DNA from: Polynucleobacter sp. AP-Ainpum-60-G11
GTDB taxonomy: Bacteria; Pseudomonadota; Gammaproteobacteria; Burkholderiales; Burkholderiaceae
Direction of reading: 5' to 3'
NCBI RefSeq assembly: GCF_018688375.1
Contig: NZ_CP061318.1
Coordinates: 1,674,001-1,738,000, forward strand
Length of the DNA: 64,000 bases
Positions within the stretch are counted from its first letter, which is position 1. The number at the start of each line of letters is the position of its first letter. The position numbers were made by a program, and so were the translations under genes. Below the pieces are notes generated by a model, which was given only the letters and a program-made list of their open reading frames with translations, did no database searches and had not been told where the DNA came from. Shown here piece after piece: positions 1 to 8,252 of the stretch.

Positions 1-608
1 ATGCGCATCACATCAATATGCTTCAAGCCATTGATTGGATCACCACCAATACCGACTGCAGTGGACTGACCTAGGCCAATTGCTGTCAATTGACCAACAG
101 CTTCATAAGTCAAAGTACCAGAACGGCTAACTACACCGATACGGCCTTTCTTATGAATATGGCCAGGCATGATGCCGATTTTGATTTCGTCTGGAGTAAT
201 AATTCCAGGACAATTTGGGCCAAGCAACAAAGTCTTTTTGCCACCAGCAGCTTCTTTCGCATGCATTTTGTTCCGCACTTCCAACATATCCTTAACCGGA
301 ATGCCTTCAGTAATACAGATCACAAAATCGAGGTCAGCCTCTACAGCTTCCCAGATTGCAGCTGCTGCTCCAGGAGGCGGAACATAAATAACTGAAGTGG
401 TTGCACCAGTTTGCTGAGCTGCTTCTTTAACAGTTCCGTAAATTGGAATATTAAAAATAGACTCGCCCGCTTTTTTAGGATTTACACCGGCTACAAAACA
501 GTTTTTACCGTTTGCGTATTCTTGGCACTTCTCAGTGTGGAATTGCCCAGTCTTACCAGTAATACCTTGAGTAATTACTTTAGTATTTTTATTTACCAAA
601 ATAGACAT
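1..608 (-). CDS. sucD: Succinyl-CoA ligase alpha subunit (partial, C-terminus cut by window edge)
   Basis: Alpha subunit of the TCA-cycle succinyl-CoA synthetase. It binds CoA and carries the phosphorylated histidine; it forms a complex with SucC. Reading on the minus strand from the ATG at 606-608 gives about 202 residues out of the usual ~290. Seen: the CoA-binding start [11 protein letters not shown], then [10 protein letters not shown] and SRSGTLTYE. The active-site histidine region lies beyond the left edge and cannot be checked. It follows sucC by 15 bases with a GGA ribosome site, so the two are one operon. Identification is very secure; only the missing third is unknown. Confidence 0.97.
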   Translation of the reverse strand, partial: MSILVNKNTKVITQGITGKTGQFHTEKCQEYANGKNCFVAGVNPKKAGESIFNIPIYGTVKEAAQQTGATTSVIYVPPPGAAAAIWEAVEADLDFVICITEGIPVKDMLEVRNKMHAKEAAGGKKTLLLGPNCPGIITPDEIKIGIMPGHIHKKGRIGVVSRSGTLTYEAVGQLTAIGLGQSTAVGIGGDPINGLKHIDVMR

Positions 609-623
609 ATTGAAGTTCCTTGA

Positions 624-1793
624 TTATTTGTTTTTCGCAACAGCAGCAACTACCTTAGTAGCAGCTTCTGCCATTGAATCGGCGCTAATGATTGGTAAAC
701 CAGAGTCTGCAAGAATCTTCTTGCCCAACTCCTCATTGGTACCCTTCATGCGAACAACCAAAGGTACAGTCAAGTTCACCGCTTTACAAGCTGTCACTAC
801 GCCATCAGCAATCACGTCACAACGCATAATGCCGCCGAAAATATTGACCAAAATGGCTTCAACGCTCTTGTTCTTGAGCATGATCTTGAATGCTTCTGTT
901 ACTTTCTCTGCAGTTGCGCCACCGCCAACGTCCAAGAAGTTTGCTGGCTCGCCACCAAATAACTTAATGGTATCCATTGTGGCCATTGCTAAGCCGGCAC
1001 CGTTCACTAAACAACCGATATTACCGTCGAGTGAAATGTAAGCCAAGTCAAATTTAGAAGCCTCGATTTCAGCTGCATCTTCTTCATCGATATCGCGATA
1101 AGCCACGATTTCTGGATGACGATACAAGGCATTTGGATCGAAATTGAATTTAGCGTCAAGCGCCTTAATCTTGCCGTTACCCTCAAGAATCAATGGGTTG
1201 ATCTCAACTAATGAAGCATCAGTTTCCCAATAGGTCTTGTACAAATTCTTGAACACATCGCCTGCCATTGGAATTGAGGCATCTGGAACCCCAATACCTT
1301 TTGCAATGATCTGGCAATCAGCATCTGTCAAACCAATCAATGGATCAACAAATACTTTAATAATTTTTTCTGGGTGAGATTCTGCAACCTCTTCAATGTC
1401 CATACCACCTTCGCTTGAGGCCATGATCACATTCTTTTGTGTGCCACGGTCGGTAACGATACTGAAGTAGTACTCTTTTTTAATGTCAGCGCCGTCTTCA
1501 ATCAAGAGACGATTTACTTTTTGACCTTCTGGGCCAGTCTGGTGAGTCTTTAACTGCATGCCCAAAATTTCAGAAGCATACTTTTTTACTTCATCCATGC
1601 TGCGCGCTAATTTCACGCCGCCGCCTTTACCGCGACCACCAGCATGAATCTGAGCTTTCACAACCCATACTGGGCCGCCTAGCTTTTCGGCAGCTTTAAT
1701 TGCCTCATCAACACTAAATGCAGGGATGCCATTTGGAACTGGCACATTAAATTGGCGTAGTAATTCTTTGCCTTGGTACTCGTGAATTTTCAT
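624..1793 (-). CDS. sucC: Succinyl-CoA ligase (ADP-forming) beta subunit
   Basis: Beta subunit of succinyl-CoA synthetase; its ATP-grasp domain binds the nucleotide and the C-terminal part contacts SucD. The 389 residues match the usual length. Seen: start [12 protein letters not shown], the glycine-rich ATP-grasp loop AGGRGKGGG near residue 53, and [10 protein letters not shown] near residue 320, typical of the succinate side. A GGGAG ribosome site lies 5 bases before the ATG. The 190 bases upstream (1794-1983) separate it from recX and must hold the sucCD promoter, but no convincing -35/-10 pair was found by eye. Confidence 0.98.
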   Translation of the reverse strand: MKIHEYQGKELLRQFNVPVPNGIPAFSVDEAIKAAEKLGGPVWVVKAQIHAGGRGKGGGVKLARSMDEVKKYASEILGMQLKTHQTGPEGQKVNRLLIEDGADIKKEYYFSIVTDRGTQKNVIMASSEGGMDIEEVAESHPEKIIKVFVDPLIGLTDADCQIIAKGIGVPDASIPMAGDVFKNLYKTYWETDASLVEINPLILEGNGKIKALDAKFNFDPNALYRHPEIVAYRDIDEEDAAEIEASKFDLAYISLDGNIGCLVNGAGLAMATMDTIKLFGGEPANFLDVGGGATAEKVTEAFKIMLKNKSVEAILVNIFGGIMRCDVIADGVVTACKAVNLTVPLVVRMKGTNEELGKKILADSGLPIISADSMAEAATKVVAAVAKNK

Positions 1794-1983
1794 TATTACT
1801 CCCGAAACGGTATCTTTTTTAGCAAGCGATGAGGATTAGTAAAACCAGCTTTACCTTAATCACCTATTTACTATATGGACAACCTAAAGGAGTTCATTTA
1901 AATAAATGGGAGCGGTTTGGGCCGACTCCATAAGTCTATCATGCTGCAATGCGGCAACATAGCGTATTTACTCCGTAATTGCC

Positions 1984-2520
1984 CTAGTCAGGACGCCCGG
2001 CAACTACCTTGGAGACCACATCTGAGCTGAAGCCCTTTGAGGCCAGAAAACGATACTGTCGCGCCCGCTCTTTTTGTTCTATTGCTAATGCACCAAACTT
2101 ACGCAACCACAGCTCATGGGCTCGCTGATACTCAGTCTCTTTGAGACCTCTGAGCAGATCTGCGGTCTTCGAGCTATCTACCCCAGCCTGAGCAAGCTCA
2201 TCCTGTATTTTTCGGGTGCCAAAACGCTCGCTACGGCGCCGAACAAGAGCTTCTGCGAATCGCTGGTCAGAAAGCCAGCCACGAGCCTCAAAATCATCTA
2301 AAACGGCTTCAATTTGAGTGCTTAAAGGAATTGCTGGCACAAGATCCTCAGAATCTTCCTCTAGGGGCTTGAGCTTCAGCATCCTTGCTGCTGACTCTTC
2401 GAGTTTTGCTGCTAAGCCCTTACGACTGTACTCTCGCATCGATAAAAGGCGCAAAGCCCGAGCTTTAAGGCTCGGGCTTTGTTTTTTACTTTTCTTAATG
2501 GTGCTACCTAATTCTGACAT
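1984..2520 (-). CDS. recX: RecX, regulator of RecA
   Basis: RecX binds RecA filaments and limits their extension. The 178 residues have the family layout: an N-terminal helix block (KARALRLLSMREYSRKGL), a middle WLSDQRFAEALVRRRSERFG segment, and helical repeats to the C-terminus. It starts 7 bases after the recA stop on the same strand, so it is expected to be read through from the SOS-controlled recA promoter. Oddity: codons about 14-23 are written as a perfect 11-bp hairpin (2453-2480), described separately, which could lower recX expression relative to recA. The start follows family homology; upstream room is limited by recA. Confidence 0.93.
   Translation of the reverse strand: MSELGSTIKKSKKQSPSLKARALRLLSMREYSRKGLAAKLEESAARMLKLKPLEEDSEDLVPAIPLSTQIEAVLDDFEARGWLSDQRFAEALVRRRSERFGTRKIQDELAQAGVDSSKTADLLRGLKETEYQRAHELWLRKFGALAIEQKERARQYRFLASKGFSSDVVSKVVAGRPD
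2453..2487 (+). terminator. Terminator-like hairpin inside recX
   Basis: AAAGCCCGAGC (2453-2463) and GCTCGGGCTTT (2470-2480) form a perfect 11-bp stem with a 6-base loop, followed on the plus strand by G and six T (2482-2487). This has the form of an intrinsic terminator facing antisense to recX. On the minus strand the same stem is followed only by a broken T tract (TTT, GCGCC, TTTT), so it could also weakly attenuate the recA-recX transcript, starting 40 bases after the recX ATG. Function is inference; the structure is directly visible. Confidence 0.5.
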
Positions 2521-2527
2521 TGAAGAA

Positions 2528-3616
2528 TTACGCTTCCTCTTCTTCGCTCAGAACGTCGCTCACTACCGCTGTGCCAGCTTTCACACCCAACTTTGCGCGA
2601 ATCTTGGATTCAATATCTTGGGCAATGGCTGGATTTTCTTTTAAGAACTCACGCACATTGTCTTTTCCTTGACCAATGCGATCGCCGTTATAGGCATACC
2701 AAGAGCCTGACTTTTCAACGATATCGGCCTCAACACCCATATCGATAATTTCACCCTCACGAGAGATTCCAGCGCCGTACATGATGTCAAAGATAGCTTC
2801 ACGGAATGGCGGCGATACTTTATTTTTCACTACTTTCACACGGGTCTCGTTACCAACTACTTCGTCACCCTTTTTGATACTGCCGATGCGACGGATATCT
2901 AAACGCATGGAGGCGTAGAACTTCAGTGCATTACCACCAGTAGTAGTTTCAGGAGAGCCAAACATCACACCAATCTTCATGCGGATCTGGTTAATAAAGA
3001 TGACGGTTGTATTAGTACGCTTAATCGCGCCAGTCAACTTACGTAAGGCTTGGCTCATCAAACGAGCTTGTAAACCCGGCAGTGAATCACCCATATCGCC
3101 CTCAATTTCAGCCCTTGGAACCAAGGCCGCTACGGAGTCAATAACGATTAAGTCGATAGAGCCAGAGCGCACTAAAGCATCAGCAATTTCTAAAGCTTGC
3201 TCGCCAGTATCTGGTTGAGAGATCAGCAAATTATTAACATCCACACCTAAGCGTGAGGCGTACTGAACATCTAAGGCATGCTCGGCATCGATAAAAGCGC
3301 AAGTACCGCCAATTTTTTGCATCTCTGCAATCGCATGCAAAGTCAGCGTTGTTTTCCCTGAAGATTCTGGGCCGTAAATCTCGATCACGCGCCCACGTGC
3401 CAAACCGCCTACTCCAAGTGCAATATCTAAACCCAGTGAACCACTTGAAACTACCTGAATATCTTGATGAATCTCTGCATCGCCCAATCTCATGATTGAG
3501 CCCTTACCAAATTGCTTCTCAATTTGCGCCAAGGCTGCAGTCAACGCCTTTTGCTTGTCTCCACTCATGCCGTCAAATTCTGATGAGGCTGATTTTTTCT
3601 TATCATCCAAGGCCAT
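2528..3616 (-). CDS. recA: Recombinase RecA
   Basis: DNA strand-exchange recombinase and coprotease for LexA. The 362 residues are normal length. Seen: Walker A GPESSGKT at residues 82-89, the L1 region [20 protein letters not shown], and the L2-region segment [30 protein letters not shown] split as usual by the Walker region. The acidic tail SEEEEA is typical. It is followed by recX and preceded by a consensus LexA box at 3689-3704, so SOS induction is expected. Nothing is atypical. Confidence 0.99.
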   Translation of the reverse strand: MALDDKKKSASSEFDGMSGDKQKALTAALAQIEKQFGKGSIMRLGDAEIHQDIQVVSSGSLGLDIALGVGGLARGRVIEIYGPESSGKTTLTLHAIAEMQKIGGTCAFIDAEHALDVQYASRLGVDVNNLLISQPDTGEQALEIADALVRSGSIDLIVIDSVAALVPRAEIEGDMGDSLPGLQARLMSQALRKLTGAIKRTNTTVIFINQIRMKIGVMFGSPETTTGGNALKFYASMRLDIRRIGSIKKGDEVVGNETRVKVVKNKVSPPFREAIFDIMYGAGISREGEIIDMGVEADIVEKSGSWYAYNGDRIGQGKDNVREFLKENPAIAQDIESKIRAKLGVKAGTAVVSDVLSEEEEA

Positions 3617-3688
3617 TTTTTAATTCCTTTTCGCTATGTATTGGGCTATTTCCCGAAGTTTTCGTGCTTTTCAACAACTCAGAAGTTA

Positions 3689-3704
3689 CTGTATATAAAA
3701 ACAG
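3689..3704. promoter_or_regulatory. LexA (SOS) box upstream of recA
   Basis: CTGTATATAAAAACAG fits the gammaproteobacterial/betaproteobacterial LexA consensus CTGT-N8-ACAG exactly. It lies 73 bases upstream of the recA start. On the minus strand TTGCAA followed after 17 bases by TACAGT would make a promoter whose -10 overlaps the box, the usual geometry for repression. The promoter hexamers are inference; the box is a perfect match. Confidence 0.85.
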
Positions 3705-3732
3705 TAGTATTTGCAAGCAACTTTTTAGGAAG

Positions 3733-4269
3733 TTACAACGGATTTTTTAATGGGTCAGATCCCACAGTAGGCCGATCCCAGTAAAAAAAGAGGGGAATAG
3801 CTATACCCCAGGCCAAGCCAAGCAGGATCAGCCCACCGATTTGACCATTCGCACCCCATGCCCCAGCCCCCATCCTGACCCCTGCCTCATAGGACATCGG
3901 CCCGGCTATTGCGCCCAGGACCGCACCCAAAATGGGTCTATCCCGCAACCAGGCTAAGGAGCTATTAACAGTGCTGGCAACTAAGGCCCAAAGCGTCCAC
4001 ATCCATACCGGTGATAGATAGGCACTGGGCCAAGAGTTCTCAAAGCTTAAAAAGCCCAAATTAGCAATCAGGGTATCAACCGCCGCCCCAAATAATCCAG
4101 CCTTAGCAAGGAGCTTTAACTCTGAGATTGGTCGAGGTGAATGCCAGATATGAATAGCAATGTAGAGCAAGGTAGCCACTACGGGCCAAAAGACTTGCTG
4201 GTTTGCTGCCCCAATCACACAGGCAAACCAACCAGCTTGGAAAAACACGAAATTCCAAAATTTAGCCAT
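3733..4269 (-). CDS. DUF2878 family integral membrane protein
   Basis: A 178-residue, strongly hydrophobic protein with about five to six predicted membrane segments. Start MAKFWNFVFFQAGWFACVIGA and the pattern HIWHSPRP, ANLGFLSF, WMWTLWALVASTVNSSL match what I remember of DUF2878 proteins, whose function is unknown. It lies alone between a tRNA gene and recA on the same strand, ending 117 bases before recA. The SOS promoter sits in between, so it is probably transcribed separately. No catalytic motif is visible. Confidence 0.75.
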   Translation of the reverse strand: MAKFWNFVFFQAGWFACVIGAANQQVFWPVVATLLYIAIHIWHSPRPISELKLLAKAGLFGAAVDTLIANLGFLSFENSWPSAYLSPVWMWTLWALVASTVNSSLAWLRDRPILGAVLGAIAGPMSYEAGVRMGAGAWGANGQIGGLILLGLAWGIAIPLFFYWDRPTVGSDPLKNPL

Positions 4270-4297
4270 CGATTAAACCCAAGCGACATTGCCTAAG

Positions 4298-4326
4298 AAA
4301 AAGGCCACTGCCGGTGGGCAATGGCC
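4298..4326 (-). terminator. Intrinsic terminator downstream of the tRNA gene
   Basis: On the minus strand a 10-bp stem (GGCCATTGCC / GGCAGTGGCC, one G-T wobble) with a 4-base loop is followed by five T. It begins 8 bases after the tRNA CCA end, so it should end the tRNA transcript and separate it from the DUF2878 gene. Confidence 0.8.
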
Positions 4327-4334
4327 TCTTGATA

Positions 4335-4411
4335 TGGTGGCGAATCAGGGATTTGAACCCCGGACCTGCGGATTATGATTCCGTCGCTCTAACCAGCTGA
4401 GCTAATTCGCC
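4335..4411 (-). tRNA. tRNA with CAT anticodon, probably elongator tRNA-Met
   Basis: A complete 77-nt cloverleaf including encoded CCA: acceptor GGCGAAT/ATTCGCC, D stem GCTC/GAGC, anticodon loop ATCATAA, T arm CGGGG-TTCAAAT-CCCTG. The anticodon is CAT. The acceptor start GG/CC rules out initiator tRNA, which has an unpaired 1-72. The sequence resembles betaproteobacterial elongator tRNA-Met as I recall it; tRNA-Ile2 (lysidine-modified CAT) cannot be excluded from sequence alone. Oddity: positions 27-43 are A-C, so the anticodon stem has four standard pairs unless G26 pairs with C43. Confidence 0.93.
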
Positions 4412-4420
4412 GAAGGTCAG

Positions 4421-4449
4421 ATTTTAGCTTATTTGCTCAAAATGCTCAA
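4421..4449 (-). promoter_or_regulatory. Sigma-70-type promoter of the tRNA gene
   Basis: On the minus strand TTGAGC (-35, 4444-4449) is followed after 17 bases by TAAAAT (-10, 4421-4426). Transcription would start near 4413, right before the tRNA 5' end. Spacing is ideal and both hexamers are near consensus. Confidence 0.65.
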
Positions 4450-4481
4450 TTTATCCGCTTTGACCCTATAAGCCGAGACCT

Positions 4482-5294
4482 TTAAACGATCTTGATGCTT
4501 AAATCCGGCAAATTATCAATACTGCAGCGAATGACATCACCACGAACAACTGCTCCAACATTCTCTGGCGTACCAGAGTAGATGATGTCTCCGGGGAACA
4601 GTTCATTTGCCTCCGATAGTTTGGCAATTTGCTCCGCTACCGACCAAATCATTTGATCTAAATTTGCCTTCTGCTTCACTATTCCGTTGACTGAAAGTGA
4701 AATTGATCCCTTGGTAAAGTGCCCAACCTGGCCAACCCGAAAGATGGGTCCAATAGGAGCGGAATGATCAAAGGACTTCCCAATTTCCCAAGGCTTTTTC
4801 TGATCACCCATAAAGCGCTGCAAATCACGACGTGTCATATCCAAGCCCAGGGCATAGCCAAATACATGCTCCAGCGCTTTTTCAACCGGAATATTTTTTC
4901 CACCTTTATTGAGGGCTGCCACTAGCTCAACCTCATAGTGATAGTTTTTAGTCAGCGATGGATATGCATGATCCACAAGCTTATTCGGGGCAATAAACTG
5001 AATTGCATCTGTCGGCTTTTGAAAAAAGAATGGTGGCTCACGAGTGGGGTCAGAACCCATCTCGCGTGCATGAGCCGCATAGTTTCTGCCAATACAGTAA
5101 ATGCGTCGCACAGGGAATTCAGCATCACTACCGGCAATTGGTATAAAGGTTTGCGCAACAACAAAAGGAGTTTTAATTGAATCATCTGATTTATGGGCCT
5201 GAGCACCAGCAACCATTCCCACCGAAGAGAGGGATGCAACCCCTAGCTTGATCGCATTACGTCGACTGAGAATATCGTTATTTTGATTAGACAT
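4482..5294 (-). CDS. Fumarylacetoacetate hydrolase family protein with a Tat signal
   Basis: A 270-residue FAH-fold enzyme; relatives hydrolyse or decarboxylate beta-keto acids in aromatic degradation. Seen: YCIGRNYAAHAREMG after residue 65, the metal-site EVELVAAL, LGLDMTRRDLQ and the late GTPENVG signature. Unusual: the first ~33 residues are an apparent twin-arginine signal, SRRNAIKLG at 10-18 with a hydrophobic stretch and AQA|H cleavage site, so the protein would be folded with its metal and exported. AGGAG precedes the ATG by 8 bases. Substrate is unknown; it is not next to maiA (13982), so a role in tyrosine breakdown is not supported by context. Confidence 0.85.
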   Translation of the reverse strand: MSNQNNDILSRRNAIKLGVASLSSVGMVAGAQAHKSDDSIKTPFVVAQTFIPIAGSDAEFPVRRIYCIGRNYAAHAREMGSDPTREPPFFFQKPTDAIQFIAPNKLVDHAYPSLTKNYHYEVELVAALNKGGKNIPVEKALEHVFGYALGLDMTRRDLQRFMGDQKKPWEIGKSFDHSAPIGPIFRVGQVGHFTKGSISLSVNGIVKQKANLDQMIWSVAEQIAKLSEANELFPGDIIYSGTPENVGAVVRGDVIRCSIDNLPDLSIKIV

Positions 5295-5399
5295 ATTTCA
5301 CTCCTCTTAAGAATATAAGTCATCGTATTCTCATTAGAAAATATGTGCATCAGGAAAACCCGATAATCACCCCAAGCAACTGATGAGGTAAATCATTAC

Positions 5400-5810
5400 T
5401 TACTTAATCTGAAAGATATTCACAGCCTCATCCCGGTTATAGCGCACAAAAACTTCGATTTTCTTGGCCAGAAAGAGCCTTTTCAGAACTTCATCCTTAT
5501 TTTCAAAAATGATGGCTGTCTGCTCCGGAAAGCGGGAGAATGGGTCGCTCATCACCTCAATAGACTGCCCATCCACCTTAATTAGGCGAATGGTGCGTTT
5601 ATACAGGCGGTCAGGCTGAATAAAGATCAAGCGCTTTACATACTTATCGAGAACCAGCTTTTGCCCCAGCTCATTGGTCTTGTAGTAATAGACCAACTCA
5701 TCCTTGCCATTAGTGGTGACGTCGCGCTCCTCATCCCACTTAGCGGATGCGCTGGCGCTGGCGAGTGCACAAAAAATTGCTACCGCCACTAATCTATAAA
5801 GATGCATCAT
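5400..5810 (-). CDS. Small secreted protein of unknown function
   Basis: 136 residues with a clear Sec signal: basic start, hydrophobic 7-17, and ASASA|K cleavage after residue 23. The mature part is charged and rich in beta-prone segments (KDELVYYYKTNELGQKLVLD, RLYKRTIRLIKVDG) and has no cysteine, so it is probably a soluble periplasmic protein. I do not recognise a family. It stands alone between the FAH gene and the divergent MOSC gene, whose start is only 46 bases away. Confidence 0.75.
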   Translation of the reverse strand: MMHLYRLVAVAIFCALASASASAKWDEERDVTTNGKDELVYYYKTNELGQKLVLDKYVKRLIFIQPDRLYKRTIRLIKVDGQSIEVMSDPFSRFPEQTAIIFENKDEVLKRLFLAKKIEVFVRYNRDEAVNIFQIK

Positions 5811-5856
5811 TCACTTTCTTAGTTCGATTATTTCATCTTATCAGCCATCTGGACTT

Positions 5857-6468
5857 ATGCGACTTCTCTCAATCTCAGCCGGCAAAGTCATGCCACTCTT
5901 TGGATCTCATCACCCAAATTATTCAAGAGTAGCCTCCGCCATTAATAAACAATCCATGAGCAATCTTGCTTCTCCTGCTCCAGTTGAAATTACTAGGCTT
6001 GGAGTTGCAGGCGATGAACAAGCAGATCTGTCGGTGCATGGCGGGATTGAGAAAGCTATTTACGTCTACCCCATTGAGCATTACGCCTTTTGGAATGATC
6101 TACTCTCTCGTGAAACTAAGAAGCCTGTTGACTTAGCGCTGGGAGCTTTCGGGGAAAACTTTACGATTGAAGGCTTAGTGGAAACTGAAATATTCATTGG
6201 GGATCAAATGCAAATTGGTGGTCTTCAATTTACCGTGGTCAAACTTCGCGAGCCCTGCTTTAAATTCAATGCCAAGATGGGCTACAAAGGCGCGGCCAAA
6301 GCCATGTTGCAATCGGGCTTTAGTGGGTGGTACCTACGAGTGAATCAAACCGGGACGCTTGCAGCAGGAGCTGCAATCCAAGTTCTCCCTGGCCAAAGAC
6401 TGACCTCGGTCGCAGACCAGAATCAAGCGCTCTTTAATCGGGGAGAGCAAAAAAATCTTTGGGATTAA
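5857..6468 (+). CDS. MOSC domain protein (YiiM-like)
   Basis: MOSC proteins bind or transfer sulfur for the molybdenum cofactor; YiiM-type members reduce N-hydroxylated compounds. The 203 residues show the family landmarks: GVAGDEQAD, HGG at 61-63 before KAIYVYP, GAFGEN at 96-101, and the conserved cysteine Cys134 in REPCFKF. No FAD/ferredoxin domain is attached, so it is the short form needing separate electron partners. Its last codons run into a 12-bp tandem repeat. An ATG at 5857 fits the usual YiiM start; no strong Shine-Dalgarno was seen. Confidence 0.85.
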   Translation: MRLLSISAGKVMPLFGSHHPNYSRVASAINKQSMSNLASPAPVEITRLGVAGDEQADLSVHGGIEKAIYVYPIEHYAFWNDLLSRETKKPVDLALGAFGENFTIEGLVETEIFIGDQMQIGGLQFTVVKLREPCFKFNAKMGYKGAAKAMLQSGFSGWYLRVNQTGTLAAGAAIQVLPGQRLTSVADQNQALFNRGEQKNLWD

Positions 6469-6528
6469 GTTAGGGGCTAACTTAGGGACCGGCTTAGGAA
6501 CTAAGCAAGAAACTAACTTAAGAAATAA
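6457..6528. repeat. Six-unit 12-bp tandem repeat spanning the MOSC stop codon
   Basis: Exact 12-base register: CTTTGGGATTAA, GTTAGGGGCTAA, CTTAGGGACCGG, CTTAGGAACTAA, GCAAGAAACTAA, CTTAAGAAATAA, consensus CTTAGGRACTAA. The stop codon of the MOSC gene is the TAA of unit 1; units 2, 4, 5 and 6 carry further TAA codons in the same frame. The array runs directly into the terminator hairpin. Units are diverged, so it is an old array. Confidence 0.7.
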
Positions 6529-6563
6529 AAAACCCGACCACATAGTGGTCGGGTTTAGTTTTT
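6525..6563. terminator. Bidirectional terminator between MOSC and MHS transporter genes
   Basis: AACCCGACCAC (6531-6541) and GTGGTCGGGTT (6545-6555) make an 11-bp stem with a 3-base loop, flanked by A6 on the left and a T-rich tract on the right. It serves both convergent genes. Confidence 0.85.
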
Positions 6564-6581
6564 GAAGCAGACTAGTAAAGC

Positions 6582-8252
6582 TTAGTCTTTAGCGTAGATA
6601 TCTACGTCTTTAGTTTCTTTTACAAACAGTACACCGATTACCAATGTCATCGCAGCGATGATGATTGGGTACCAGAGACCATAGTAAATGTTACCGTTTT
6701 GCGCTACCAAGGCGAAGGAGATCGTTGGCAACAAGCCACCAAACCAACCGTTACCAATGTGGTATGGCAAGGACATAGATGTGTAACGAATGCGAGTTGG
6801 GAACATCTCAACTAACATCGCAGCGATTGGGCCATAGACCATGGTTACCAAGATCACCAAGTACACCAACAAGAGCAATACAGCAACATAGTTAATGTCA
6901 GCTGGGTTTGCTTTAGCTGGGTAACCAGCAGCATTCAATGCATCACGAATTGCTTTCTTGAACTCAGCATCTTTAGCTTTTGCATCAGCAGGAGCCAAAC
7001 CTTTTGCAGAGTAACCAGTGATTTCTGTATCACCAATCTTGACAACAGCTACGCCGCCAGCAGGGCCAGCAACAGTGCTATAGCTAGCAGAGTTAGATGC
7101 CATCACTTGTTTTGCGATATCGCAAGAACTTGTGAACTTAGCTGTACCTGTTGGGTTGAACTGGAACGTACATTCATTCACATCAGCAGTAATCGTAGCG
7201 GGTGCAGTGGCCATTGCATTTTCTAACGCTGGGTTAGCAAAGTGGGTCAAAGCATTAAATACGGAAACTGGTGTATTTGGAATGTATGTAATTACAGCCA
7301 ATAACAAGCCACCCATGATGATGACCTTACGGCCAATCTTGTCTGACAAGCTACCGAATACAACGAAGAATGGTGTGCCGATTACCAATGAAGCAGCAAT
7401 CAACAAGTTCGCAGTCTTAGCATCTACCTTCAATACTTGTGTGAGGTAGAACAAAGCGTAGAACTGACCTGTGTACCAAACCACTGCTTGACCTGCAACC
7501 AGACCAAACAATGCCAAGATAACAATCTTCAAGTTCTTCCATTGACCAAATGACTCTGTCAAAGGAGCTTTAGACAATTTACCTTCATCTTTCATCTTCT
7601 TGAAGGCGGGGGATTCGTTCATCGATAAACGGATGTAAACGGAAACACCTAACAAGGCGATAGATACGATGAATGGAACGCGCCAGCCCCAAACGTCAAA
7701 GTCTGCACCAGTTAATTCACGTGTGAACAAAATCACTAACAAGGATAAGAACAAGCCAAGTGTGGCTGTTGTCTGAATCCAAGCTGTGTATGCACCACGA
7801 CGTCCGTGAGGAGCGTGCTCAGCAACGTAAGTTGCAGCACCACCGTACTCACCACCCAAAGCCAAACCTTGAAGCATACGTAATGCGATCAAGATCACAG
7901 GAGCGGCAACACCGATAGTGGCGTAGTTAGGCAGAATACCAACGATAAACGTAGCACCACCCATGATGAGGATCGTCACCAAGAAGGTGTATTTACGACC
8001 AATCAAATCGCCTAAGCGACCGAATACCAGAGCGCCGAATGGGCGAACGATAAAACCGGCAGCAAACGCAAGCAATGCAAAAATGAAGGCTGAGCCTGCA
8101 TCTAAGCCAGAGAAGAACTGCTTGGCGATAACGGCAGCCAATGAACCGTAAAGATAAAAGTCATACCACTCAAAAACCGTACCTAAAGAGGAAGCAAAAA
8201 TAACTTTGCGTTCTTCAGCGGTCATTGGGGCTGCTTTAGTTGATGTTGACAT
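6582..8252 (-). CDS. MFS transporter, metabolite:H+ symporter (MHS) type, with large loop insert
   Basis: Inner-membrane proton symporter of the MHS family (relatives carry proline, shikimate, dicarboxylates). Seen: GTVFEWYDFYLYG at 24-36, GRLGDLIGRK at 78-87, GEYGGAATYVAEHAP at 134-148, and the second-half repeat GSLSDKIGRK at 300-309. At 556 residues it is about 110-130 longer than classic members because of a hydrophilic insert at about 325-455 between two membrane segments. By topology the insert should be periplasmic; it holds two cysteines (361, 377). Substrate is unknown. It ends at a shared terminator and has its own long upstream region. Confidence 0.88.
   Translation of the reverse strand: MSTSTKAAPMTAEERKVIFASSLGTVFEWYDFYLYGSLAAVIAKQFFSGLDAGSAFIFALLAFAAGFIVRPFGALVFGRLGDLIGRKYTFLVTILIMGGATFIVGILPNYATIGVAAPVILIALRMLQGLALGGEYGGAATYVAEHAPHGRRGAYTAWIQTTATLGLFLSLLVILFTRELTGADFDVWGWRVPFIVSIALLGVSVYIRLSMNESPAFKKMKDEGKLSKAPLTESFGQWKNLKIVILALFGLVAGQAVVWYTGQFYALFYLTQVLKVDAKTANLLIAASLVIGTPFFVVFGSLSDKIGRKVIIMGGLLLAVITYIPNTPVSVFNALTHFANPALENAMATAPATITADVNECTFQFNPTGTAKFTSSCDIAKQVMASNSASYSTVAGPAGGVAVVKIGDTEITGYSAKGLAPADAKAKDAEFKKAIRDALNAAGYPAKANPADINYVAVLLLLVYLVILVTMVYGPIAAMLVEMFPTRIRYTSMSLPYHIGNGWFGGLLPTISFALVAQNGNIYYGLWYPIIIAAMTLVIGVLFVKETKDVDIYAKD

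Noticed and set aside
4335..4411. Calling the CAT tRNA as initiator tRNA-fMet
   Set aside because: The first acceptor pair is a standard G-C, and three consecutive G-C pairs are missing from the anticodon stem.
6334..6543. Minus-strand open frame with repeating LVPK-like units as a small protein gene
   Set aside because: It lies opposite the MOSC gene end, runs from inside the terminator hairpin, and has no ribosome site. The repetition comes from the 12-bp array.
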